From positions 1-56,624 of the forward strand of contig JALFLH010000001.1 of the NCBI GenBank assembly GCA_022774865.1: a stretch of DNA of 56,624 nucleotides, read 5' to 3'. A program made the position numbers and the translations under genes. Positions 9,034 through 17,165 of the stretch are shown piece after piece. The notes under the pieces are model-generated. The model did no database searches and was not told the DNA's origin. It worked only from the letters and a program-made list of their open reading frames with translations. Origin of the DNA: Clostridiales bacterium. GTDB taxonomy: Bacteria > Bacillota > Clostridia > Oscillospirales > Oscillospiraceae. Positions within the stretch are counted from its first letter, which is position 1; each line of letters begins with the position of its first letter.

Positions 9034-11673
9034 TTAACCCAGCTTGGAAATCACATAATCATCAACCAGTGCCAGGGCATTGTCCACCTTGGACAGATCC
9101 TTGCCGCCGCCCATGGCGCAGTCGGGCTTTCCGCCGCCGCTGCCGCCGCAGGCAGCGCAGACCAGCTTCACCAGATCGCCGGCCTTGATTCCCTTCTCAA
9201 CTGCGTTCTTACCGCAGACGGCGAGGAACGAAATTTTCTCTCCGGATACAGAGGAAAGCACAGCCACCACATCGGGAGCCTTGTCGCGGAGCAGGTCGCC
9301 GATCTGGCGCAGCTTGTTGGCATCGGCATCCCGAACGGTTGCCGTGAGCACGTGCAGCCCGCAAATATTGTGGGCGCCATACAGGAAGCGGTCAGCTTCA
9401 CCGGCAGTTTCCCGTGCCTTGAAGGAATCGATGACCCGCTTCAGGGACTTGATCTCCTCAATCTGACTCTGCACACGCTCTGCCAGTTCCGCGGGCTTGG
9501 TCTTGAGCATGGAGCTGGCTTTGAGCAGCATATTCCGGTTCTTCTCCATATTGTCCAGACACAGCTTGCCGGTGATGGCATCAATGCGGCGCACGCCGGA
9601 GGCCACGCTGCCTTCGCTCTCAATGTGGAAGGGGCCGACCTTGGCCGTGTTGTCCAGGTGCGTGCCGCCGCACAGCTCCACGGAGAAGCCGCCCATGTTC
9701 ACAACCCGAACCGTATCGCCATACTTCTCGCTGAACAGCGCCATAGCGCCCAGACGCTTGGCCTCCTCAATGGGCATCTGGCGGGTATCAATCCGGTAAC
9801 CCTCCAGAATGGCGTTCTGCACAATGGAATTGATTTTTGCCAGTTCCTCCATCGTCAGCGCGGAATAGTGGGTGAAGTCAAAGCGCAGGTGATCCGGTTC
9901 CACCAGAGAACCGGCCTGATGCACATGGTCGCCCAGTACGCTCTGGAGCGCTTTCTGAAGCAGATGGGTGGCTGTGTGGGCGCGCATGATGGCCTTGCGG
10001 CGATCCACGTCAACGGACGCGCACACCACGTCGTCCACCTTGATGGAACCGGTATTGAGTTTGCCGTGATGCAGGTATTTACCGCCCTTGTCCTTCTGCA
10101 CATCGGTTACCTCGAAGCGGGATTCTCCAATGAGAATAACGCCGTGGTCGGCAACCTGCCCGCCCATTTCCGCATAGAAGGGTGTCTTATCCAGCACGAT
10201 GATGCCGCTCTCACCGCCGGCGATGGAACCGGAAACCTCATCGCCCACACAGACGGCCAGCACCTTGGCCTCGCAGCTATTCTGCTCATAGCCCACGAAC
10301 GTGGTGGGGGTATTGTCCAGCCCCAGATCGATGCCGGCCCATGCCAGATCGCCCAGTGCCTTCCGGGCTTCCCGGGCACGGACACGCTGCGCCTCGCGCT
10401 GGCGGTTGAACTCCTCCATATCCACGGACATGTCCTCGTCCTCGACCATTTCCTCAGTCAGGTCGATGGGAAAGCCATAGGTATCGGCCAGCAGGAACGC
10501 GTCCGCGCCGGAGAATACCTTCTTTCCTGCCGCCTTGTGCTCGGCCATTTTGCTGTTGAAGATGGCCATACCGGTGTCGATGGTGCGGGCGAAGTTCTCT
10601 TCCTCCACCTTCACCACCTTAGTTATATAGGCAGCGCGCTCCCGCAGATAGGTGTAATGACCCTCGTTTTCCTGCACCACGGTTTCCACCACCTCGTACA
10701 GGAAGGGATGGTTAACGCCCAGGAGCTTCCCGTGGCGGGCAGCCCTGCGGAGCAGACGGCGCAGCACATAGCCCCTGCCTTCGTTGCTGGGCAGAACGCC
10801 GTCCGCAATCATAAAGGTGGACGCGCGGATGTGATCGGTGATGACCCGCAGGGACACGTCGGTCTTATAGCTTTGACCGTAGCTGGCGCCGGTCAACTGG
10901 GTCACCTTGTTGGTGATGTTCATGACGGTATCCACGTCAAACAGGGAGTCCACATCCTGACACACCACCGCCAGACGCTCCAGGCCCATGCCGGTATCGA
11001 TGTTCTTCTGCACCAGCTCGGTGTAGTTCCCGTTGCCGTCGTTGTCGAACTGGGAGAACACGTTGTTCCAGACTTCCATATACCGGTCGCAGTCACAACC
11101 CACCGTGCAGCCGGGCTTCCCGCAGCCATACTTCTCACCCCGGTCATAGTAAATTTCGGAGCAGGGGCCGCAGGGGCCGGAACCATGCTCCCAGAAATTG
11201 TCCTCCTTGCCAAAGCGGAAAATTCGTTCCGCGGGCACACCGACCTCCTTGTTCCAAATCTCGAATGCCTCGTCATCGTTTTCATAGATAGAAGGATACA
11301 GCCGATCCTCGTCAAGGCCAACCACCTTGGTCAGGAATTCCCAGCTCCAGGTGATGGCTTCCCGCTTAAAATAATCTCCAAAGGAGAAGTTGCCCAGCAT
11401 CTCGAAATAGGTGCCGTGCCGGGCAGTCTTGCCGATATTTTCGATATCGCCGGTACGGATGCACTTCTGGCAGGTGCAGACCCGGCGCCGGGGCGGTTCC
11501 ACCTCTCCCTTGAAATAGGGCTTCATCGGCGCCATGCCGGAGTTGATCAGCAGCAGCGACGCGTCGTTCTGCGGAATCAGGGAAAAGCTGGGCAGGCGCA
11601 GATGGCCCTTGCTCTCAAAGAATGAGAGAAACATCTCGCGCAGCTCGTTGACACCATAGGGTTTCACACTCAT
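9034..11673 (-). CDS. alaS: alanyl-tRNA synthetase
   Basis: 879 residues, full family length. N-terminal class II core begins MSVKPYGVNELREMFLSFFE, with class II motif 1-3 residues in order (for example RRRVCTCQKCIRTGDIENIG near 60-80). The editing domain carries the zinc-binding HTATHLL near 560 and the CGGTH motif near 660; a DHHA1 domain rich in Gly (CGGSGGGKPDCAMGGG) closes the protein. Attaches Ala to tRNA-Ala and hydrolyses Ser/Gly mischarged tRNA. Monocistronic, between a T-box leader and its own terminator, so expression should rise when tRNA-Ala is uncharged. Confidence 0.98.
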   Translation of the reverse strand: MSVKPYGVNELREMFLSFFESKGHLRLPSFSLIPQNDASLLLINSGMAPMKPYFKGEVEPPRRRVCTCQKCIRTGDIENIGKTARHGTYFEMLGNFSFGDYFKREAITWSWEFLTKVVGLDEDRLYPSIYENDDEAFEIWNKEVGVPAERIFRFGKEDNFWEHGSGPCGPCSEIYYDRGEKYGCGKPGCTVGCDCDRYMEVWNNVFSQFDNDGNGNYTELVQKNIDTGMGLERLAVVCQDVDSLFDVDTVMNITNKVTQLTGASYGQSYKTDVSLRVITDHIRASTFMIADGVLPSNEGRGYVLRRLLRRAARHGKLLGVNHPFLYEVVETVVQENEGHYTYLRERAAYITKVVKVEEENFARTIDTGMAIFNSKMAEHKAAGKKVFSGADAFLLADTYGFPIDLTEEMVEDEDMSVDMEEFNRQREAQRVRAREARKALGDLAWAGIDLGLDNTPTTFVGYEQNSCEAKVLAVCVGDEVSGSIAGGESGIIVLDKTPFYAEMGGQVADHGVILIGESRFEVTDVQKDKGGKYLHHGKLNTGSIKVDDVVCASVDVDRRKAIMRAHTATHLLQKALQSVLGDHVHQAGSLVEPDHLRFDFTHYSALTMEELAKINSIVQNAILEGYRIDTRQMPIEEAKRLGAMALFSEKYGDTVRVVNMGGFSVELCGGTHLDNTAKVGPFHIESEGSVASGVRRIDAITGKLCLDNMEKNRNMLLKASSMLKTKPAELAERVQSQIEEIKSLKRVIDSFKARETAGEADRFLYGAHNICGLHVLTATVRDADANKLRQIGDLLRDKAPDVVAVLSSVSGEKISFLAVCGKNAVEKGIKAGDLVKLVCAACGGSGGGKPDCAMGGGKDLSKVDNALALVDDYVISKLG

Positions 11674-11714
11674 TGGAATTCTACCTCCATAAATCTAACA
11701 ATGGCTATGCAAAT

Positions 11715-11940
11715 ATAAAACGCCCCTATCTGTCGATAGGGGCGAAATCATCGCGGTACCACCCTAATTCATCCCCAAAGGGGATATCTTAGCCGCTCTG
11801 TAACGGGAGCGCCCGTCCCGGTCATCCCGGGCAACGCAGGAAGTGGCTTGCCGTTTTCGGGTCGAGGGCTTACACCATACCCCTCTCGCTGAGGACTGTC
11901 CAACAGCTTGGTTTCCGCATCGTCTTTGCATATCTTATCG
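11715..11940 (-). promoter_or_regulatory. T-box leader (riboswitch) of alaS
   Basis: The minus strand carries the universal T-box AGGGTGGTACCGCG at 11765-11752, followed after 7 bases by a perfect 10-bp terminator (CGCCCCTATC/GATAGGGGCG, 4-base loop, 11744-11721) and TTTTATATTT. Upstream is a Stem I-like region with GGTGTAA as a candidate apical loop. Uncharged tRNA pairs with the T-box bulge and favours the antiterminator. I infer tRNA-Ala specificity from the neighbour gene; the specifier triplet was not assigned with confidence. Confidence 0.92.
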
Positions 11941-11941
11941 T

Positions 11942-11970
11942 ATTTTACATTGCTTATTGAAAAAAGTCAA
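11942..11970 (-). promoter_or_regulatory. sigma-A promoter of alaS
   Basis: TTGACT (11970-11965), 17 bases, TAAAAT (11947-11942) on the minus strand. The -35 box overlaps the stop codon of the upstream gene (11967-11969). Confidence 0.8.
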
Positions 11971-12905
11971 GATTCTGTTGTAAATTTTTCGGGCATTTTC
12001 ATGAAATGATCCTGTACCGCAAAGGGCACGTCCCGTTCCGGCTCCCATGGGCGGATGGCCAGGCGGGCGCAGCTTGGCAGCGGTGGAAGCTGTTCCCCCG
12101 GAAATACTACCAGCTCCAAGTCCGTTCCGTGGCTTGTCCGCCGGGCACGCAGGTCGAGAATGCTGAACCAGGCGAGAATCTGCTTTTCGATCATTGCCTG
12201 TGCGGGGTTGGAGATTCCCGCGTCCAGCGTCTCCACAATTCTGGGTGAATCGCAGCCGCAGGAACAGGGCTGGTGAAGCAGGATACTGGTTTCATGGGGG
12301 TCAAAAACCAGGGACGGGTTCTTTTTTGAGATCAGGTACAGACGACCGCGCCCGGGATCCGGCACCGGGTCTCCCTGCTCGTCCAGAACTACGGCATCAA
12401 ATAGATCGTGGCGTACATGGATTCCGGCCTGACAGGGGCAGGTAAATCCCACAATCACAGGGCTGGACGCAACGCTGTAGCAGCCCCAGATCCGACAGTC
12501 CAGTCCCCTTTTGATACCTTCCACCATCCAGCGGGCATAGGGATAGCCGCACAGCACAACATTGTAGATGTAAAGGGGTGTCGCTGTATATTTTGCCAGC
12601 TTCATCAGTCCCAACACCACCAGCGGATGGGCAATCACCGTGTGGGCATGGATATCAAAAGCCAGCCGCAGAAGCTCCTTCCAGCGGTAATCCGGTCCCC
12701 AGAAAACGGGAACGCCGCCGCAGTTTCGAATTGCCTCAGAAAAAATACCTCCAAGGCTCGCCGCGCCTTCGTCCGGGAAGCAGACAAGCACCTTCTCCTG
12801 CCTGCGCAGAAACAGACGCAGTCTTTCCGTCAGGAAATCGCAGGTTGCCGTCAGTGCCTCCGCCGTTGTCTCCTGTTTCAGCAGTGCATCGTATTGTGCG
12901 CTCAT
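11967..12905 (-). CDS. truncated adenylate-forming (PaaK-like) domain protein of unknown role
   Basis: 312 residues. The middle resembles phenylacetate-CoA ligase-type ANL enzymes: VVLCGYPYARWMVEG (the segment usually holding the Ser/Thr-rich nucleotide loop region), FTCPCQAGIHV, DAVVLDEQGDPVPD, then a Cys-rich CSCGCDSPRI where the family has CxCGRxxPR. It is much shorter than the 400-450 residues usual for PaaK; the N-terminal half and the C-terminal cap appear reduced, and the RYxxGD core is replaced by FDPHETSI. Adenylation activity is therefore doubtful. It sits alone between asnA and the alaS promoter. Clear ORF, family-level call only. Confidence 0.6.
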   Translation of the reverse strand: MSAQYDALLKQETTAEALTATCDFLTERLRLFLRRQEKVLVCFPDEGAASLGGIFSEAIRNCGGVPVFWGPDYRWKELLRLAFDIHAHTVIAHPLVVLGLMKLAKYTATPLYIYNVVLCGYPYARWMVEGIKRGLDCRIWGCYSVASSPVIVGFTCPCQAGIHVRHDLFDAVVLDEQGDPVPDPGRGRLYLISKKNPSLVFDPHETSILLHQPCSCGCDSPRIVETLDAGISNPAQAMIEKQILAWFSILDLRARRTSHGTDLELVVFPGEQLPPLPSCARLAIRPWEPERDVPFAVQDHFMKMPEKFTTES

Positions 12906-12978
12906 GCTGTGCCTCCCTTCCGGTTTCTGAGTTTATTATACGAAATCGTCCTCAAATTGCAAGCAAAAAGGAAAGACC

Positions 12979-12989
12979 CCGGAATCCGG
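12979..12989 (-). terminator. weak hairpin after asnA
   Basis: CCGGA/TCCGG stem after the asnA stop, followed on the minus strand by GGTCTTTCCTTTTT. Short stem; weak candidate. Confidence 0.35.
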
Positions 12990-13003
12990 TGCCTTATCCC
13001 TGA

Positions 13004-14011
13004 TTACAGGAGCGGAATTCCCGCCTTCTCGCAGGCGTCGGTGGTTTCTCTGTCCCAGATGCTGGATTGAACCTCGCCGATATGGGCGCTGCCCAGCAGA
13101 AGCATACTCAGCCGACTCTGTCCGATGCCGCCGCCAATGGTCAGGGGCAGTTCGTCGTTCAGAAGCATCCGGTGGAAGGGAAGCTGCCGCCGGTCATCGC
13201 ATCCCGCAATCGTCAACTGACGGTCAAGGGATTCCGCGTCCACCCGGATACCCATGGAGGAAACCTCCAGCGCCCGGTTCAGAACCTCGTCCCAGAAGAA
13301 AAGATCACAGTTCAGGTTCCAGTCGTCATAGTCCGGGGCGCGTCCGCCGTGGGGGCTTCCGGATTTCAGAGCGCCGCCGATCTGCATGATGCAGGCTGTG
13401 GGATGCGCCTGAACGTAGGCGTTCTCCCGCTCCTCCGGGGTCAGGGCAGGGTATTGATCCTCCAGCGCCTGGCTGGTGATGAAGCTGACATCGGGAGAAA
13501 GCTGCACACGGAGCTGAGGATAGCGAACCTGCAGGCGGTCGTTGGTGGCGCAGATGGCCTTCACAATTGCGCGGACAATCAGCTTCAGATAGTCGAGGTT
13601 CCGGTTTTCCCGGGTAATAATCTTCTCCCAGTCCCACTGATCCACATAGATGGAGTGGATATTGTCCAGTTCCTCGTCCCGGCGGATGGCGTTCATATCC
13701 GTATACAGTCCGTTTCCGACTACAAAATGATACCGTTTCAAAGCCAGACGCTTCCATTTGGCCAGTGAATGTACCACCTGCGCGTCCTTGCCCACGGCGG
13801 GAACATCAAAGCTGACCGGCCGTTCGTAGCCGTTCAGATTGTCGTTCAGGCCGGAGTCCTCTGTCACAAACAGCGGCGCGGAAACCCGCTTCAGATTCAG
13901 CGCTTCGGAAAATTCCTCCTGAAACGCGGACTTGATATAGGCAATGGCACGCTGGGTATCGTAGGCGTCCAGAGTGGGCTTGTAGCCCGCGGGTATGTAG
14001 ATTTTATTCAT
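13004..14011 (-). CDS. asnA: aspartate-ammonia ligase (asparagine synthetase A)
   Basis: 335 residues, full AsnA length. Start at 14011 (MNKIYIPAGYKPTLD) has GGAG 10 bases upstream; the frame extends 15 codons further without a better site. Motifs include VDQWDWEK near residue 130 and the C-terminal GGGIGQSRL nucleotide-binding segment typical of the class II synthetase-like fold. Makes asparagine from aspartate, ammonia and ATP in the cytoplasm. Has its own promoter and a divergent neighbour (the RiPP cluster). Confidence 0.97.
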   Translation of the reverse strand: MNKIYIPAGYKPTLDAYDTQRAIAYIKSAFQEEFSEALNLKRVSAPLFVTEDSGLNDNLNGYERPVSFDVPAVGKDAQVVHSLAKWKRLALKRYHFVVGNGLYTDMNAIRRDEELDNIHSIYVDQWDWEKIITRENRNLDYLKLIVRAIVKAICATNDRLQVRYPQLRVQLSPDVSFITSQALEDQYPALTPEERENAYVQAHPTACIMQIGGALKSGSPHGGRAPDYDDWNLNCDLFFWDEVLNRALEVSSMGIRVDAESLDRQLTIAGCDDRRQLPFHRMLLNDELPLTIGGGIGQSRLSMLLLGSAHIGEVQSSIWDRETTDACEKAGIPLL

Positions 14012-14064
14012 GACAATCCATCTCCGTAATAGAATTGACGGTAATCCGAAAAACAATATGCATC

Positions 14065-14093
14065 ATCTTATCATGTCTTTCCACAAAAATCAA
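14065..14093 (-). promoter_or_regulatory. sigma-A promoter of asnA
   Basis: TTGATT (14093-14088), 17 bases, TAAGAT (14070-14065) on the minus strand. Confidence 0.7.
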
Positions 14094-14396
14094 CTGTCTT
14101 TATTCAGAACACCCATTCGAAAAGAATCTGCGCGCTGTGCCGGAATTGGCGCCCAGCCGCCACTTTGTCATCGCCCTCCGTTGTGGCTGCGGCCCCATCC
14201 CGCTGCGGATTCAGTTCAGCATTTCCTATTGCGGTATTATGGGAAAATCGTCGCGCATCATCCTTCCAGAAAAAGGAATTTTTGAACCTTTTCCTTAGTT
14301 TTTTTACAAATGGTAAAATATGTCATTATTTTGATAATAAATTGTGAATATACCGTTAATTGTCATATTTTAAGTTATTTTTTTCCTGAAATGGTA
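14094..14396. other. divergent intergenic region without a clear gene
   Basis: About 300 bases between the asnA and RiPP promoters. The first 200 are GC-rich, like coding sequence, and one plus frame reads through to a stop near 14298 without a convincing start or domain; the last 100 are strongly AT-rich and hold the RiPP promoter approach. It may contain a decayed gene end; I see no RNA motif. Confidence 0.4.
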
Positions 14397-14425
14397 TTGA
14401 CACCCAACTATGAGCCGGACATAAT
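14397..14425 (+). promoter_or_regulatory. strong sigma-A promoter of the RiPP cluster
   Basis: Consensus TTGACA (14397-14402), 17-base spacer, CATAAT (14420-14425). Expected start near 14432, about 45 bases before the precursor ATG. Confidence 0.85.
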
Positions 14426-14476
14426 AGGATAAAAGAATTGTATTGATACTGTGCTTTTTTGAAAGGAGTTTTTCAT

Positions 14477-14851
14477 ATGAAGAAGGTTTATGAAAGCCCG
14501 GTTTTTCTGGCTGAGGCGTATTCGTTCAGTTCCAGCATCGCTAACTGCGGACAAAGTGTTAATAATCCCCAATTTGTTGAGGTTGGCGATAAACTATGTG
14601 ATAATCCACACAATGGTCATAAGTATGGCGGGCAAAACAGGACTTCTGGCTCACTTGCTGTGAATGATATTACATCAGGTTATTTATTTAATGACGGTGA
14701 TGCGACTGCGTGTACCATAGACTGGGATTATCAAAACGATATTGTTAAGGTCAATGGGAGTACATACGGCTCATTTTCTCAAGCGTTTTATGGAAACAAC
14801 TCAAGCGGTGGCCATCGTCCCGGCTATCATGGCGTTGCATTTTTCTCGTAA
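14477..14851 (+). CDS. RiPP precursor peptide candidate
   Basis: 124 residues. ATG at 14477 follows GAAAGGAG at 7-8 bases; a TTG six codons earlier overlaps the ribosome site and is rejected. The N-terminus MKKVYESPVFLAEAYSFSSS followed by IANCG fits the widespread Firmicutes precursor leader pattern (MKKxYxxPxxxxE...IAxCG). The rest is rich in Gly, Asn, Ser, Tyr and Asp, with only three Cys (24, 41, 79), one Trp and a C-terminal GGHRPGYHGVAFFS. It is more AT-rich than its neighbours. It has its own strong promoter and is followed within five bases by the kinase-like gene, then a radical SAM enzyme and PqqD-like protein, so I infer it is their substrate. No known core sequence was recognised. 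Confidence 0.75.
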   Translation: MKKVYESPVFLAEAYSFSSSIANCGQSVNNPQFVEVGDKLCDNPHNGHKYGGQNRTSGSLAVNDITSGYLFNDGDATACTIDWDYQNDIVKVNGSTYGSFSQAFYGNNSSGGHRPGYHGVAFFS

Positions 14852-14856
14852 TCCAT

Positions 14857-15780
14857 ATGTATCGAATTGGAAATCTGACTTTTTCCGTCCGCAATTTAAC
14901 AGGGGATCAATCTGCGGACAGATTGATCCCCTTTTTGCATGAAGGATCGCAGCCGGACTACCGCTATGAACTGCGGTTCTGCCGGGTGCTTCCTCTCCCC
15001 CGCCCCGGCGCCGGCCTGATCCGTTCCCAAGACACCATCGCCGCCCCCGGCGAAAACGGCAGTACGGTCATCGTCCACCTGTCAGAGGGAGAACCCTTTG
15101 CCGTGACCGTGGAGCAGGAAAGCTGCGCCGTCATCTATCTGCCGGAAAGCAGCCGGGGCAAGCCCTGGCACGCCTATTTTCTGCCCGATCTGCTCCACCT
15201 GGAACGCCCCCTGCTGAAAAAAGACTGCTTCGTGCTCCACGCGGCATACGTGGCGCTGGAGGACAGCGCCGTCCTGTTCACCGCGCCCAGCGGCGGCGGA
15301 AAATCCACGCAGGCCGGGATGTGGGCCAATCTGCTCGGCGCGCGAATCATCAACGGCGACAAACTTGCCGTCGGAATTCAGGAGGGAAGCTGGTTCGCTC
15401 ACGGGCTGCCGGTTTCCGGCTCCTCCGCCGACTGCCGCAACGAGAGCCATCCGGTGCGCGCCATCGTCATTCTGGAAAAGGCTGGGGAGAATTCCCTCAC
15501 CCGGGTCGGCATTGCGGGTTTCAACCGGGTCTTTTCCCAGACGGTTCTGAACCCATGGGACGGTGAATTCTGCGGGAAAGCCATGGATCTGGTTGCCCGC
15601 GCCTGTCAGGAAATCCCCATCTATCTGTTCCGATGCACCAAAACACCGGACGCGGTTCACGTGCTTTATCGCGCGCTGTTTGAAAAGGAGGAACCAACCC
15701 ATGGGAATGAGCAATCCAATCGCCCGCGCGCTGATTGCGGACGCCAAACAGGCCCGGGTTCCAATCACCGTCAATTTTGA
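14857..15780 (+). CDS. HPr kinase/phosphorylase-like P-loop protein of the RiPP cluster
   Basis: 307 residues. Starts MYRIGNLTFSV, five bases after the precursor stop, without a clear Shine-Dalgarno, so translation may be coupled to the precursor. An N-terminal beta-rich domain of about 130 residues leads to a Walker A, TAPSGGGKST (Lys149), in the setting HAAYVALED...GGGKSTQAGMW that is typical of HprK-like proteins found in peptide-modification clusters; NGDKLAV follows. Such proteins are thought to phosphorylate or otherwise prime a peptide or partner, but the activity here is unproven. Residues 15-26 are encoded by a perfect terminator hairpin. The last 26 codons overlap the radical SAM gene by 80 bases and look unlike a normal C-terminus. 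Confidence 0.8.
   Translation: MYRIGNLTFSVRNLTGDQSADRLIPFLHEGSQPDYRYELRFCRVLPLPRPGAGLIRSQDTIAAPGENGSTVIVHLSEGEPFAVTVEQESCAVIYLPESSRGKPWHAYFLPDLLHLERPLLKKDCFVLHAAYVALEDSAVLFTAPSGGGKSTQAGMWANLLGARIINGDKLAVGIQEGSWFAHGLPVSGSSADCRNESHPVRAIVILEKAGENSLTRVGIAGFNRVFSQTVLNPWDGEFCGKAMDLVARACQEIPIYLFRCTKTPDAVHVLYRALFEKEEPTHGNEQSNRPRADCGRQTGPGSNHRQF
14901..14936 (+). terminator. intrinsic terminator/attenuator inside the start of the HprK-like gene
   Basis: AGGGGATCAATCTG (14901-14914) pairs perfectly over 14 bp with CAGATTGATCCCCT (14919-14932) around loop CGGA, followed by TTTTT (14932-14936). It is the strongest hairpin in the cluster and lies within codons 15-26 of the second gene. It should lower transcription of the maturation enzymes relative to the precursor, unless a translating ribosome opens it. 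Confidence 0.85.
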
Positions 15781-16825
15781 GCTTCTGCCCATCTGCAATC
15801 TGGACTGCAAAATGTGCTACATCCGCACGGATGGAGCGGAAGTCCGCAAGCAGGGCGGGCTGATTCCGGCGGATGCGTGGCTTGGCCTTGCGCGGGAGCT
15901 TCTCGACGCGGGCACCCTGTTTCTCCTGCTGACCGGCGGAGAGGTGTTTCTGTATCCGGAATTTCGGTTCCTGTATGAAAATCTGGTCAAAATGGGATTT
16001 GTACTTACCATTAACACCAACGCCACGCTGATCGACGGGGATACGGTGAACTGGCTGAAGCAGTTCCCGCCGAAATGTGTCAGCATCTCCCTTTATGGAG
16101 CCAGCAATGAAGCCTATGGGGCGCTCTGCGGGAAAACAGGGATGTTTGACCGGGTAGACCGGGCCATTTCCCTGCTGCAATCCGCCGGCATCACGGTGGA
16201 ATGCAAAACCTTGCTGACACCGCTGAACGTGCAGGAGATGCAGCCCTGTCTGGATTACTGCCGCGAACGGAGAATTCCCTGTGAATTGGCGTCCTATGCC
16301 TTTCCCCCCGCGCGGAAAACAGGCAACCGGGCACAGGTTCGATTCCGTCCGGCAGAGGCAGCCCGCTGCCAGTTGGAAATCGACCGGCTCATGTCATCCA
16401 CGGAAGAATTTGAACAAAACATTCGCAGTTATCTGGAGAAATATGAAGCAGGCCGGCGGCAACCCGGGACGCAGCAGCAGGGTCTGAGCTGCGCAGCCGC
16501 GAATTCCAGTTGCTGGATTAGCTGGCAGGGACATATGACTCCCTGCGCCATGCTCAACGAACCATACACCCTACCCTTTCAGCAGGGCTTTTCCGCCGCA
16601 TGGGAGGCGCTGAAGGTGAAAGCGGACGCGCTTCTGCTCAGTCCGGAATGCTCCTTCTGTGAAAAACGGAGTGTATGCACCGTTTGTCCCGCCGCCTCCG
16701 CCGCCGAAACAGGAGCTATCTGCAAAGCATCCCGGTATCACTGTGAAATGACCGACGCTCTGATCTCTGATATGAAACGCTACGCGGAAGCACATCATCT
16801 GGAATGGAGGAACACCGTGCCATGA
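15701..16825 (+). CDS. radical SAM/SPASM peptide-modifying enzyme
   Basis: 374 residues. ATG at 15701 has AAAGGAGG 9 bases upstream; earlier in-frame codons are antiphase to the HprK-like gene. Radical SAM motif CNLDCKMC (Cys32, Cys36, Cys39) binds the 4Fe-4S cluster that cleaves SAM; TGGEVFLYPEF is the GGE motif. The last 100 residues form a SPASM-type domain with many Cys (TPCAML, CSFC, CTVC, AICKASRYHC) for auxiliary clusters. Enzymes of this group make thioether or C-C/C-O crosslinks or epimerise residues in peptides. The PqqD-like gene starts inside its stop codon (ATGA), which supports joint action. The modification type cannot be read from sequence. Confidence 0.92.
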   Translation: MGMSNPIARALIADAKQARVPITVNFELLPICNLDCKMCYIRTDGAEVRKQGGLIPADAWLGLARELLDAGTLFLLLTGGEVFLYPEFRFLYENLVKMGFVLTINTNATLIDGDTVNWLKQFPPKCVSISLYGASNEAYGALCGKTGMFDRVDRAISLLQSAGITVECKTLLTPLNVQEMQPCLDYCRERRIPCELASYAFPPARKTGNRAQVRFRPAEAARCQLEIDRLMSSTEEFEQNIRSYLEKYEAGRRQPGTQQQGLSCAAANSSCWISWQGHMTPCAMLNEPYTLPFQQGFSAAWEALKVKADALLLSPECSFCEKRSVCTVCPAASAAETGAICKASRYHCEMTDALISDMKRYAEAHHLEWRNTVP

Positions 16826-17085
16826 AGAAAAAAGAACAGTTTCTTGTACGAACCATCGGCGATTCGCCAGTTATGATGCCATACGGGGAAACAACGCTCC
16901 GCTTCAATGGTTTGATTATGCCCAACGAAACAGCAGCCTTTATCTGGGAGCATCTTGAGCAGGCAGACTCGCCCGAGGAACTGGCCGCGCTGCTCTGCGA
17001 AGAATTTGAGGTTTCACCCGAGCGCGCCCTTCAGGATTGCCGGACTCTGGTTTCCCAGATGAGGCAGGCCGGCTGGATTGAATGA
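16822..17085 (+). CDS. PqqD-like RiPP recognition element protein
   Basis: 87 residues. ATG at 16822 overlaps the radical SAM stop (ATGA) with GGAGG 11 bases upstream. Winged-helix PqqD fold pattern: an N-terminal beta hairpin (FLVRTIGDSPVMMPYG), LNETAAFIWEHL-type helix (here PNETAAFIWEHL), then a helical C-terminus with LLCEEFEVSPERALQD and a closing W. PqqD-family proteins bind the leader of the precursor and present it to the radical SAM enzyme. Last gene of the cluster; no terminator was found before the next promoter 23 bases on. Confidence 0.88.
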   Translation: MKKKEQFLVRTIGDSPVMMPYGETTLRFNGLIMPNETAAFIWEHLEQADSPEELAALLCEEFEVSPERALQDCRTLVSQMRQAGWIE

Positions 17086-17107
17086 TCGAATTTACCGGAT
17101 TTTTCGC

Positions 17108-17136
17108 TTGCATTTTCCGGCAAACCATGCTACAAT
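17108..17136 (+). promoter_or_regulatory. sigma-A promoter of the aromatic operon
   Basis: TTGCAT (17108-17113), 17 bases, TACAAT (17131-17136). The leader peptide ATG lies 30 bases downstream. Confidence 0.8.
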
Positions 17137-17165
17137 GCTGTTAGCCTGTTTATCGGAGGTTCGTT

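Noticed and set aside
8923..11625. 900-codon open frame on the plus strand opposite alaS
   Set aside because: alaS on the other strand has every family motif; the antisense frame is a by-product of GC-rich codon use with no domain or ribosome site.
14035..14298. 87-codon plus frame between asnA and the RiPP promoter
   Set aside because: Starts inside the asnA leader, no ribosome site, no recognisable domain.
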